Positions 1-5,863 of a DNA stretch of 6,700 bases are shown here, one piece after another. Under the pieces are notes generated by a model. It was not told where the DNA came from. It saw only the letters and a list, made by a program, of their open reading frames with translations, and made no database searches. The DNA comes from Acidobacteriota bacterium (GTDB lineage: Bacteria; Acidobacteriota; Terriglobia; UBA7540). The stretch covers positions 1 to 6,700 of the forward strand of contig JAKASC010000129.1 in the NCBI GenBank assembly GCA_021828245.1, written 5' to 3'. The translations under genes were made by a program, and so were the position numbers. Numbering within the stretch: the stretch's first letter is position 1; each line of letters opens with the position of its first letter.

Positions 1-124
1 ATTGCGGAAAGAGGCGGCGGAGTTTCGCGTGGTGTGGACGGGCCGACCGGGGACGTTGCGCGAGGGCGAGGCGGGCATCGAGTATGTCAAGGTGTCAAAT
101 CTCCTGGGGATCTGGTTTCCGTAA
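1..124 (+). CDS. PilZ-type domain protein, C-terminal end only (5' end outside window)
   Basis: Reading from base 2, an open frame runs without interruption to TAA at 122-124 and gives about 40 residues. The tail contains FRVVWTGRPGTLREGEAGIE, followed about nine residues later by GIWFP at the very end. This matches the last strands of PilZ-type domains, where a 'VVW.G.pg...eGe.GIE...p.n.WGI.FP' pattern is typical. The neighbouring gene's first domain repeats the same pattern (VAWLN..., then ELGLEIVEPEGDLWEITFPP). It therefore looks like the end of a PilZ protein, probably involved in c-di-GMP signalling, lying 26 bases upstream of a second PilZ gene in the same direction and likely cotranscribed with it. 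The c-di-GMP-binding motifs would lie upstream of the window, so binding cannot be judged. Confidence 0.62.
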   Translation, partial: LRKEAAEFRVVWTGRPGTLREGEAGIEYVKVSNLLGIWFP

Positions 125-140
125 TTTCCCCCAACGCTTC

Positions 141-150
141 GAGGAGGGAG
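141..150 (+). promoter_or_regulatory. Ribosome binding site fixing the PilZ start at 151
   Basis: GAGGAGGGAG lies directly before ATG 151 and just after the stop of the preceding frame (122-124). The same frame stays open back to a GTG at 34. That longer start would overlap the end of the upstream PilZ-like frame by about 90 bases, has no comparable SD, and adds 39 residues with no family resemblance. Confidence 0.6.
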
Positions 151-978
151 ATGAGCCCTGAAGCCGGCCCGCAGCGGCCGCATCGCGTGCGTGTTGCGTT
201 TCCGATTCGTGTGCGCGGCATGAATGCGCAAAGCAAGTTTTTTGATGAGGAAACCGAAACCCTCCTTGTAAGCCCGCACGAAGTGATGACGCGGCTTCGG
301 AGCCTGCCGGAGCTGGACTCAGATGTTCACGTGACGTCGCTGAAAAATGGGTTGGGCGGAACGTACCATGTGGCCTGGCTCAATGCCGAGCCGCGCGACG
401 GCTATTACGAATTGGGTTTGGAAATCGTGGAGCCGGAAGGGGATCTTTGGGAAATTACCTTCCCGCCGCCTGCGCCGACCGAACAAGAAACCTTGGCGGA
501 AACGTGGCTTGCCTGCCGGCGCTGCGGGCAGAAAATCTTTACCACGGTTCCGGAAGCCGAAGCTGAATTCTTGCGCCAAGGCTTCCGCGTGGCGCGGCCC
601 TGCGAGCAATGCCGGAGCACGACGGGATGGGAATTCACGGTGCCGGAGACGGAGACCGCGCCCGAAATTGGGAAAAAGCCCGGCGTGGATCAGCGCGCCA
701 AAGGCCGCGCTCCGCTGCGCTTGCGGATCAAAGTCGTGCGGCGCTCTTTTGGTGCCGCGAGCGACGACATTTGCGAAACAGAGAACGTTTCTCGCACCGG
801 CGCCTATTTCTTTACCTCCCAGCGCTATCAACTGGGCGAAATCGTGGAAGTTGTTCTCCCTTTCAAGGAGGGCGAGCTTGCCATTCCCGTGCCGGCGAAG
901 GTGGTGCGGCTTGACCCCTCGGTTGAAGGCCACGCGGGCGGGGTTGCGATTCATTTTCTGGCGGCCGATAATGGATAA
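151..978 (+). CDS. Tandem PilZ protein with central Cys4 zinc-ribbon-like insert
   Basis: The protein has 275 residues and no signal peptide or membrane segment, so it is probably cytoplasmic. Residues 11-105 resemble a PilZ-type beta barrel (HRVRVAFPIRVRG ... ELGLEIVEPEGDLWEITFPP). The usual [D/N]xSxxG loop is lost there, with LVSPHE at 39-44. Residues 118-160 contain CRRC (122-125) and CEQC (151-154), a Cys4 pair spaced like a zinc ribbon. Residues 183-271 form a second PilZ domain with the standard c-di-GMP signature: RxxxR at 186-190 (RAPLR) and NxSxxG at 212-217 (NVSRTG). Known PilZ proteins bind c-di-GMP through these two motifs. I infer that only the C-terminal domain binds, and that the N-terminal one is structural or senses something else. 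It follows another PilZ gene by 26 bases. The specific output is unknown. Confidence 0.82.
   Translation: MSPEAGPQRPHRVRVAFPIRVRGMNAQSKFFDEETETLLVSPHEVMTRLRSLPELDSDVHVTSLKNGLGGTYHVAWLNAEPRDGYYELGLEIVEPEGDLWEITFPPPAPTEQETLAETWLACRRCGQKIFTTVPEAEAEFLRQGFRVARPCEQCRSTTGWEFTVPETETAPEIGKKPGVDQRAKGRAPLRLRIKVVRRSFGAASDDICETENVSRTGAYFFTSQRYQLGEIVEVVLPFKEGELAIPVPAKVVRLDPSVEGHAGGVAIHFLAADNG
944..972 (+). promoter_or_regulatory. Candidate sigma70-like promoter inside the 3' end of the PilZ gene
   Basis: TTGCGA (944-949) and GATAAT (967-972) are separated by exactly 17 bases, matching the consensus at 4/6 and 5/6. It lies about 75 bases upstream of the DUF5666-like start and could give that gene transcription independent of the PilZ pair. 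The elements fall within coding sequence, so chance is a real possibility. Confidence 0.33.
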
Positions 979-1047
979 GCATCTGGCGCGCGCCGGCGGC
1001 GGGGTTGAAGACAGCCGCGGGGTCGAACGGCGGAGGGGGGAGATCGA

Positions 1048-1422
1048 ATGAAAGCCGAGCGTCATCGAACCTGTTGTGGCCGCGTGATGATGGGTGCCAC
1101 GCTGCTTCTGGCGGGCTTTGCCGTTGGCGCTGGGGCTCAGACTTCCGGACCAAGCCCCAACATGCCCTTCACGGTGTCCGGCAAAATCGGCACTGTTTCC
1201 GCAGGGAAATTTCAACTCGACACAGGCGGCAACGTGTTTTTTGTGGTGCGCTACAGCTCGGCCACGCGGATTACTCGGGCCGATGGCAGCGCCGGCAACC
1301 GCTCCGACCTACGGACGGGAACGCGGGTGGACGTCAAAGGCGACTTGGCTGAGAACGGCGACGTGCACGCTAAGACCATCCGTCTCGAAGGCCGCAAGGG
1401 AAAAAAGCGGGAGGGGACCTGA
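1048..1422 (+). CDS. Secreted small DUF5666-like beta-barrel protein
   Basis: The protein has 124 residues. The ATG is preceded by a purine-rich SD (GGAGGGGGGAG, 1032-1042). The N-terminus has basic residues, a hydrophobic stretch at about 14-28 and a signal-peptidase-type AxA end (GAGA then QTS), giving predicted cleavage after residue 30. The mature part (about 40-115) follows the DUF5666 pattern: 'G.IGTV..GKFQLDT', then 'V.YSSATRITR', then a 'DLRTGTRVDVKGDL..NGDVHAKTIRLE' ending, all short beta strands. The tail is basic (RKGKKR). Proteins of this family are small extracytoplasmic domains of unknown biochemical role. It sits 69 bases after the PilZ gene and may be cotranscribed or use the candidate promoter at 944-972. 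The mature protein contains no Cys, so it is unlikely to be a disulfide partner of the downstream thioredoxin-like protein. Confidence 0.75.
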   Translation: MKAERHRTCCGRVMMGATLLLAGFAVGAGAQTSGPSPNMPFTVSGKIGTVSAGKFQLDTGGNVFFVVRYSSATRITRADGSAGNRSDLRTGTRVDVKGDLAENGDVHAKTIRLEGRKGKKREGT

Positions 1423-1429
1423 AGGGCGC

Positions 1430-1482
1430 GCCGCTTTGGGGGCCTGGGTCCTTGGCCTGTCACCGGCGGGCCGGCAAGCGGC
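1430..1482 (+). other. Long-range inverted repeat after the DUF5666-like gene
   Basis: GCCGCTT (1430-1436) pairs perfectly with AAGCGGC (1476-1482). The enclosed 39 bases can form two smaller stems: GGCC 1441-1444 with GGCC 1454-1457, and CCGG 1463-1466 with CCGG 1471-1474. The fold resembles a three-way junction. It begins 8 bases after a stop codon and ends 13 bases before a promoter, so a transcription end or insulating structure is plausible. There is no T tract after it, so it is not a classical intrinsic terminator. Confidence 0.35.
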
Positions 1483-1495
1483 TACGAGAATGGCC

Positions 1496-1525
1496 TTGAC
1501 AGGGCCTCGCGGGGGGGGGTAAATT
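1496..1525 (+). promoter_or_regulatory. Candidate sigma70-like promoter of the thioredoxin-like gene, with G9 in the spacer
   Basis: A perfect TTGACA (-35, 1496-1501) is followed by an 18-base spacer and TAAATT (-10, 1520-1525, 4/6 match). The spacer ends in nine consecutive G (1511-1519). This is the best promoter-like pair in the window and points to the thioredoxin-like gene, leaving an untranslated leader of about 125 bases. An 18-base spacer is one longer than the optimum, and loss of a single G would give 17. Confidence 0.5.
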
Positions 1526-1533
1526 GCAACCGT

Positions 1534-1586
1534 ACGCCCAGATGGGCGTCTCGGCCGGTGCTGGCGCCCGCGACTGGAGTAGCGGG
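1534..1586 (+). promoter_or_regulatory. Two hairpins in the 5' leader of the thioredoxin-like gene
   Basis: Just downstream of the candidate promoter, ACGCCC (1534-1539), loop AGAT and GGGCGT (1544-1549) form a perfect 6-bp stem. A second stem pairs CCCGC (1567-1571) with GCGGG (1582-1586) around a 10-base loop. I do not recognise a known riboswitch class. With the spacer's other structure this explains most of the 235-base gap, apart from the SD region. Confidence 0.3.
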
Positions 1587-1641
1587 TGGCTCGGGCAAGG
1601 GCCGAATTCCTGCGATGGAGGTGGGCTGTGTTGACGTTGAG

Positions 1642-1649
1642 AAAGGAGG
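1642..1649 (+). promoter_or_regulatory. Strong ribosome binding site deciding the start at 1658
   Basis: AAAGGAGG lies 8 bases before ATG 1658. The frame is open further upstream to a GTG at 1586, but that start lies within a predicted leader hairpin and would put 24 extra residues in front of a textbook signal peptide. Confidence 0.8.
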
Positions 1650-1657
1650 TTTTAACA

Positions 1658-2371
1658 ATGATCCGTAAACATCGGAACGTGACCACCGTGGTGACGGCAG
1701 CAGGCCTCCTTGCGATCGCCGGTCTCCGGCTCACGCGGCTCGCCCACGCCGCGTCAGCGCCAGAGGCGACGTCTGAACAATACGCCTGCGGTTTCTGCAT
1801 CGAGGGCGGGCATCTGTATTCGCTCGGGGCTGTTGTCCCCTCAACACCTCTCAGCCAGCGAGCAAGCGCCTTGCTCACGTGCAGGGTCAGGGGATGGGTT
1901 AACTCCACAGGCAGGGTCGTGGCTCCCCAGCCGCAGGAAGCGGTTGGGGTGGGTGCCCGCTTGACGCGCCTCAACGTTGCTGATGCGCAAGGTCAGGCCC
2001 ACACCCTCCAGCTCGAGGGCTCGAGCCTGCCAACCGTCCTCTATTTCTACGTTACTGGCTGCCCGTGGTGCAATCAGAACCAGGAAAACCTGGGGACCCT
2101 GGCGAAAGCAATTAGGGACAGGTACCGGGTCGTGGCGCTGTCCCTTGTTTCGCTTTCTCCTCCAGAGGACCCGGCGGGACAGGCCAAGGTGCCCGTTTAC
2201 CGCCTGCTTTCGACGATGGGTGGTCCTCTGGGCCTCCATATTGCGCCGGAGACGGTGGTAGTCTCTCCAGGCGGGACCGTCCTGGAGGACTGGGTGGGGG
2301 CGTACACCGGGCAGGTCCTTGCCGAGGTGGAAAGCTACTTCGGTGTGAAGCTGCCTGGGATTGCCCAGTAG
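1658..2371 (+). CDS. Exported thioredoxin-fold (TlpA/redoxin-like) protein with extra Cys-containing N-terminal domain
   Basis: The protein has 237 residues. Residues 1-31 form a signal peptide (basic MIRKHR, hydrophobic core, AHA cleavage site). Residues 40-90 form a short domain with CGFC (44-47), a GGHLYSLGAVV segment (50-60) and a further Cys75 followed by RGWV. This resembles small DUF1496-like domains ('C...G..YS.GA...C...W'), but the match is loose. Residues 105-230 are a thioredoxin fold: LPTVLYFYVTGCPWC with the redox pair C135/C138, helix NQENLGTLAKAI, the likely cis-Pro at 197 (APETVVV), and the closing GGTVLEDWVGAY. Family knowledge places such proteins outside the cytoplasmic membrane as thiol-disulfide oxidoreductases; the substrate is unknown. 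CGFC could be a second redox centre or an internal partner of CPWC. It appears monocistronic, with its own promoter and leader, and converges with the oxidoreductase gene on the other strand. Confidence 0.8.
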   Translation: MIRKHRNVTTVVTAAGLLAIAGLRLTRLAHAASAPEATSEQYACGFCIEGGHLYSLGAVVPSTPLSQRASALLTCRVRGWVNSTGRVVAPQPQEAVGVGARLTRLNVADAQGQAHTLQLEGSSLPTVLYFYVTGCPWCNQNQENLGTLAKAIRDRYRVVALSLVSLSPPEDPAGQAKVPVYRLLSTMGGPLGLHIAPETVVVSPGGTVLEDWVGAYTGQVLAEVESYFGVKLPGIAQ

Positions 2372-2399
2372 CCTGTGCGATGCGAAGGTGCCCAACCCG

Positions 2400-2420
2400 T
2401 CCGCCTCCCGCGTGTGCGGA
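2400..2420. terminator. Weak hairpin in the 49-base convergent gap
   Basis: TCCGC (2400-2404) pairs with GCGGA (2416-2420), or alternatively CCGC (2408-2411) with GCGG (2416-2419) around GTGT. It lies between the two converging stop codons and could act on both strands. It is short and has no T tract on either strand, so termination here is only a suggestion from position. Confidence 0.2.
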
Positions 2421-3383
2421 TCAGCTCTCGCCGATTCGCCGTTCTTGACCCACGCCCTGGCGAAGGGCCTGGCGGTAAACGTAACCGCCCACCGCAATAT
2501 CCCACACCGCAAGGCCGCAAGATTTGAACAAGGTGATTTCCTCCGGGGTGCGTCGGCCGGGGCGGGCACCGGCCACCACCTCGCGCAATTCCACCAGTTG
2601 ATCCCAAGCGCGGCCCGCAGCCGGCAGCCCCTGAATCAAATCGCCCGCTTCCTGGCGGGCCTGCTCGACGGAATCCACGGTCAAAACGCCGGCGCGCACC
2701 AGCACTGCGTCATCCAATTCGCGGCGATTTGGCATATTGGAGCCGATGGCATTGAGGTGCGTGCCGGGACGGAGCCACTCGCCGCGCAGCACCGGCTCGC
2801 GGGCGTTGGTGGCGGTGATGACGATGCCGGCGGAACGCGCCGCCTCTTCGGCGGTCGCCGCCGGCTCGACGGCCACGCCCAAGCGCTGCTCCATCTCACG
2901 GGAAAATTCTCGACGACGGCCTTCATCCCGGCAATAGACGCGGGCCACGCTCAGCTTGCGCACGGAAACCACGGCTTCCAGTTGAGTGCGCGCTTGCCGG
3001 CCCGCGCCAATCAATCCCACGGTTGAAGCTTCGGGGCGGGCCAGAAATTTGGTGGCCACGCCGCTGGCCGCGCCGGTGCGAATGCGTCCCAGATGATCGG
3101 CTTCGATCACGGCCAAGAGATTTCCATCGGCGGCGCTGAACAGCAACACAACAAATTGCATCCCCGCCGGCGTCACCGTGTAGGCCTTAAGCCCAACCCA
3201 TTCCTTCTCTGACCAGGCGGCCGCCATGTAATGAAAGGAAGCGTGGGGAAGGAAAATCCGCTGGCGTGGGCGATTCACCGCCTGGGTTCGCTGCTGAGCC
3301 AGAAAGCTCGCCTCAATTTGCTCGAGCGCGGCGGACATGGGCAGCAATCGTTGAACGTCCGCCTCTGTGAGAAAAAGCGTCAT
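2421..3383 (-). CDS. Ornithine cyclodeaminase / mu-crystallin family NAD(P)-dependent oxidoreductase
   Basis: The protein has 320 residues, the usual length for this family. The start is ATG 3383, with GGAGG 6 bases upstream (3390-3394); the frame stays open further up, but without similarity. Family landmarks run in order: TEADVQRLLPM at the N-terminus, Lys66 in WVGLKAYTV, Arg102 in IRTGAASGVATKFLARP, the Rossmann loop GAGRQA (126-131), TATN followed by the INAIG-like NAIGSNMPNRRELDD, Asp237 in LTVDSVEQARQEAGDL, and the C-terminal LFKSCGLAVWDIA. Members include ornithine cyclodeaminase, archaeal-type alanine dehydrogenase, ketimine reductases and opine-type synthases. The Lys/Arg/Asp set and nucleotide fold look intact, so it should be active. 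The ornithine-specific 'GKTEL' is replaced by NRREL, so I would not call it ornithine cyclodeaminase proper. It lies 111 bases after the creatininase-family gene, with no clear promoter in the gap, and may be the distal gene of that operon. Confidence 0.9.
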   Translation of the reverse strand: MTLFLTEADVQRLLPMSAALEQIEASFLAQQRTQAVNRPRQRIFLPHASFHYMAAAWSEKEWVGLKAYTVTPAGMQFVVLLFSAADGNLLAVIEADHLGRIRTGAASGVATKFLARPEASTVGLIGAGRQARTQLEAVVSVRKLSVARVYCRDEGRRREFSREMEQRLGVAVEPAATAEEAARSAGIVITATNAREPVLRGEWLRPGTHLNAIGSNMPNRRELDDAVLVRAGVLTVDSVEQARQEAGDLIQGLPAAGRAWDQLVELREVVAGARPGRRTPEEITLFKSCGLAVWDIAVGGYVYRQALRQGVGQERRIGES

Positions 3384-3464
3384 TGTTGACCTCCATTTCA
3401 AGAAGTCCTGCGCGCTTGGCCTTAAACCGGCAGTCCCGCGGGGGTTCGGTTGGCCCATGGCGGC

Positions 3465-3480
3465 GCCGGCCCTTGCCGGC
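3465..3480 (-). other. Perfect GC hairpin between creatininase-family and oxidoreductase genes
   Basis: GCCGGC (3465-3470), loop CCTT and GCCGGC (3475-3480) form a 6-bp all-GC stem 14 bases downstream of the creatininase-family stop on the - strand. No T run follows in that direction, so it may stabilise or attenuate the mRNA and need not terminate it. The rest of the 111-base gap holds an 8-base CCCGCGGG palindrome (3435-3442) and the SD, but no convincing -35/-10 pair. Confidence 0.35.
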
Positions 3481-3494
3481 AACGAGCTCTGCGG

Positions 3495-4475
3495 TTAACG
3501 CGTGAACAGCCGCGCCAGCATCCAGCCGAGCACGATCAATCCGAATGCGCCCACGGCATACGGAAAGCCGGTGCGCAAAAAGGGAATTTTGTACAAGAAC
3601 GAGGTCTGTTGCCAGGAGTCATCCGGCGCTTCAAGAACCGGCCGGACAATCTCCCAGGCGGCATCGTTCAGGATGGTTCGCGCCACTTCGCCAAACTCTG
3701 CGCGAGCCGCTTGCGGTGTCCCGATATATCCCATGCAGTTGCCCAGGCGTAAAGGGTAATTCTTTCGGGCCGCTTGCTGTAAGGTGAACGTTACCTGCGG
3801 GAGCGTGGCGTAGGCGCCGTCCACCAAGTCGGGGCGAATCAGGAGAAGGAGGGAAGTCTCCCAAAGGCCGGCGTGCATGTCGCCACGAAGGGCAACGCGC
3901 TCCTGCCAGGTGAGCGGACGCCCCAGCAACGGCTCAATCCGGTGGTGGTAACGGGCGCGGAGGAACTTCCACAGCACCGGGCCGCTGACGGAGAGCATTC
4001 GCACACCATAGCGGCGGGAAACGGTGGCGGCAGCTTCCTCAAGCGCCAGCACATGAAAAGGGCCGGCATGACCGTTGGTCACCAAAATGTAACGGAAGCC
4101 GTGACGGGCAAGCGCCGCGCCGTAATCGAGCGCGAGATGGCGAACGGTTCGCGGGCGAGCGCGCAGCGTTCCCGGAGCGTCGAAGACGGAAGCGCCCAAA
4201 GGAACGGTGGGCGCAATGACGGCCGTCCAATCGGGTTTGGCTTGGAGGATGCGGCGAGCCAACTCGAGCGTAAAGAACTCGGCCGTGAGAACATCGGTTC
4301 CAACCGGCAGGTGGGGGCCGTGCTCCTCCAGCGGGCTGACGGCAAACAGCGCCACCGTGCGTTCGAAATCAAGCGAACGAATCCGGACGAAACTCATCTC
4401 CTCGAGCTGAAGGATTTGGCCGACATCGCGCGAGGCGGCCGGAACGTCGGTGGAATGGGCAATGGTTTCCGACAT
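3495..4475 (-). CDS. Creatininase-family amidohydrolase with C-terminal membrane anchor
   Basis: The protein has 326 residues. The family signature is clear: PLEEHGPHLPVGTD (48-61), whose Glu50, His52 and Asp61 line up with creatininase metal ligands, TNGHAGP (133-139) with His136, and GDMHAGLWETS (198-208). Family members are metal-dependent amidohydrolases such as creatininase, formamide deformylases and the mycofactocin peptidase MftE. Two positions differ from the common pattern: NGHAGP instead of NGHGGN, and HAGLWETS instead of HAGExETS. Residues 304-323 form one hydrophobic helix ending in ARLFTR, with no N-terminal signal, so the enzyme is probably tail-anchored with its domain in the cytoplasm. 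Its ATG lies 2 bases after the stop of the upstream gene (TGACCATG) and lacks its own SD, pointing to translational coupling. Met27 is not the start, because QLEEM belongs to the conserved domain. The substrate is unknown. Confidence 0.85.
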   Translation of the reverse strand: MSETIAHSTDVPAASRDVGQILQLEEMSFVRIRSLDFERTVALFAVSPLEEHGPHLPVGTDVLTAEFFTLELARRILQAKPDWTAVIAPTVPLGASVFDAPGTLRARPRTVRHLALDYGAALARHGFRYILVTNGHAGPFHVLALEEAAATVSRRYGVRMLSVSGPVLWKFLRARYHHRIEPLLGRPLTWQERVALRGDMHAGLWETSLLLLIRPDLVDGAYATLPQVTFTLQQAARKNYPLRLGNCMGYIGTPQAARAEFGEVARTILNDAAWEIVRPVLEAPDDSWQQTSFLYKIPFLRTGFPYAVGAFGLIVLGWMLARLFTR

Positions 4476-4477
4476 GG

Positions 4478-5860
4478 TCAGGAGGCTCGAAGACCGCGCA
4501 AGGAACCTTCGCTCACCGAGCGCGGGCCTTCACGGGGACGGTTGATTTCTTGGTCGAGCTGCCGAGTGACGCGCCGGCGGAGACGCTGCAGGCGGCGCGT
4601 CGCCATCGGCGTCCACACCTTGAACCACAGGACACGAATGCGCGTGTGCCACAATCGGACGTAGCGCCAAAGATAGGCTCCAGAAACCGGCAGCGTGAGC
4701 GCATAATAGCCGGCCGCGGCGCGTCCCCGCCAGCGGTCGCAAACCACAATCTCAACCGCGTAAACCGCCAGAACGATGGCCGCGCGCAGCGACCATTCAA
4801 CACGCCGGTCGGGATGTTCGCCGGCCCGCGCGCGGCGGAGGGCCGCTAATCCCACGAGAGCCGGAACATGATTGAGCAAGCCATACAACGCGATGGGTAA
4901 ACCTGCCGCAGCCTCCGCCCACGCGACGGCGCGACCGAGCGAGGAAGCAAGCCAATCCCCCGCTGTCTCGACAGCGAACTGACGCTCGGCATGGAGACGA
5001 TGGGCACGGCGATAGGAGGCCACGGATTCCGCCAGCACGACCAAGCGAGCGGGATCGGAGGTGTTTGCCCACTGCATCCAATCCTTCACTTCTTCGCTGA
5101 GCTCGAAGTCTGCCGGGTTTTCCCGCCAATGAGCGCGGCCGGACCAGGTGTCCTGAAGTTCGGCACGAAGTAGGTCTTCGAGTTCGGCCTCGGCGCGCTC
5201 GAGCGAAGCCGGGAGCAAGCGAAAAGGGTTTTGCGCCCAGGATTCTTCGAGCGAGGCATGGAGCGATTCGGTGGCGATGGATGCCTCACCCTGAGCACGA
5301 TGCAGATGCTCGGCGGGATAGATGGGTTCGCCGAAAGCGGCGAGTGTCTCCCAATGAGCGAAGTGCCGAGGTGGAATAAAGACGTCCACCGGGAAAACGG
5401 CCAGCTCGGCCGGATGAGGCCATCGCTCGCCAAGCGCCAACAGCAGATTGACCCATGAGGACATCGCATCGGGCGGCGAGGCGGAAGTTCGCGCTTGGAA
5501 CCAGGCGACCAACCAGCCGGTGCGAAGGGCGTCAGCAATTCGCTCGAAAGCGCGACCGCTCGAGGCAGCATCGTCCCAAGTGACCGCGCCGAGGAGCCGA
5601 GCCGCCCATCGTCCGCCCGTGGTGCGGGTGGCGGCAGGGTCAAAAACCCAGAGCACGGGCCGCTCAAACGCTGCTGTCAACAACAAGGCCGTGGGCAACG
5701 ATTCGGGCGCGTGGACGGCCAACACGGCGGCAGGATGGTCATCCAGCCGGCGGGATTCGAGCACACGAATTTGACGAAAATAGAGGTAAAGACGCGCTAG
5801 GCGCCGCAGGCAACGGTAAGCGCGCGGAGGCTGAGGAAATGCGTTCGGTTCCAAGCTCAA
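4478..5860 (-). CDS. Lysophospholipid-acyltransferase (PlsC)-like membrane protein, catalytic motifs degenerate
   Basis: The protein has about 460 residues. I align it by eye with the large PlsC-type acyltransferases. LARLYLYFRQIRVLESRRL (21-39) is the usual lead-in. VLAVHAPESLPTALLL (46-61) sits where NHPNSxLDPLLL occurs; His50 is kept, but the Asp is replaced by Pro56. LVAWFQARTSASPP (117-130) occupies the FPEGxSxSxP site, with Glu-Gly replaced by Ala-Arg. AVFPVDVFIPPRHF...AAFGEPI (154-180) matches 'vPvgL.Y....F...v.v.fGePI'. The C-terminal part has the family's hydrophobic segments (about 312-340, 357-374, 381-400) and an Arg-rich tail (418-434). I infer a membrane protein with an acyltransferase fold that has probably lost catalysis. 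The start is TTG (5860, or 5854 with better SD spacing); no nearby ATG exists. It lies 15 bases after the SH3 gene and is coupled to the creatininase-family gene. Confidence 0.62.
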   Translation of the reverse strand: MSLEPNAFPQPPRAYRCLRRLARLYLYFRQIRVLESRRLDDHPAAVLAVHAPESLPTALLLTAAFERPVLWVFDPAATRTTGGRWAARLLGAVTWDDAASSGRAFERIADALRTGWLVAWFQARTSASPPDAMSSWVNLLLALGERWPHPAELAVFPVDVFIPPRHFAHWETLAAFGEPIYPAEHLHRAQGEASIATESLHASLEESWAQNPFRLLPASLERAEAELEDLLRAELQDTWSGRAHWRENPADFELSEEVKDWMQWANTSDPARLVVLAESVASYRRAHRLHAERQFAVETAGDWLASSLGRAVAWAEAAAGLPIALYGLLNHVPALVGLAALRRARAGEHPDRRVEWSLRAAIVLAVYAVEIVVCDRWRGRAAAGYYALTLPVSGAYLWRYVRLWHTRIRVLWFKVWTPMATRRLQRLRRRVTRQLDQEINRPREGPRSVSEGSLRGLRAS

Positions 5861-5863
5861 GGG

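Noticed and set aside
34..150. A longer N-terminus for the PilZ protein from GTG 34
   Set aside because: It overlaps the tail of the upstream PilZ-like gene and lacks an SD, whereas ATG 151 has GAGGAGGGAG in front.
319..1215. A 298-codon open frame on the - strand opposite the PilZ and DUF5666-like genes
   Set aside because: It is Arg/His/Gly/Pro-rich with no recognisable domain, and spans two well-supported genes and their gap. It is typical of antisense frames in GC-rich DNA.
1534..1649. A c-di-GMP (GEMM) riboswitch in the thioredoxin leader, prompted by the nearby PilZ genes
   Set aside because: The conserved GEMM core elements are not present; only simple hairpins are visible.
1628..1657. 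A second TTGAC (1631-1635) as a promoter closer to the thioredoxin-like start
   Set aside because: No -10-like hexamer lies at 16-19 bases; the T/A-rich bases after it are the SD-to-start spacer.
1841..2569. A 242-codon - strand frame opposite the thioredoxin-like gene
   Set aside because: It overlaps the end of the oxidoreductase gene in another frame and has no domain; the + strand protein has a signal peptide, CPWC and a strong SD.
3873..4664. A 263-codon open frame on the + strand opposite the creatininase-family gene
   Set aside because: It has low-complexity Arg/Gly-rich composition and no SD or motif, and crosses the boundary of two real - strand genes.
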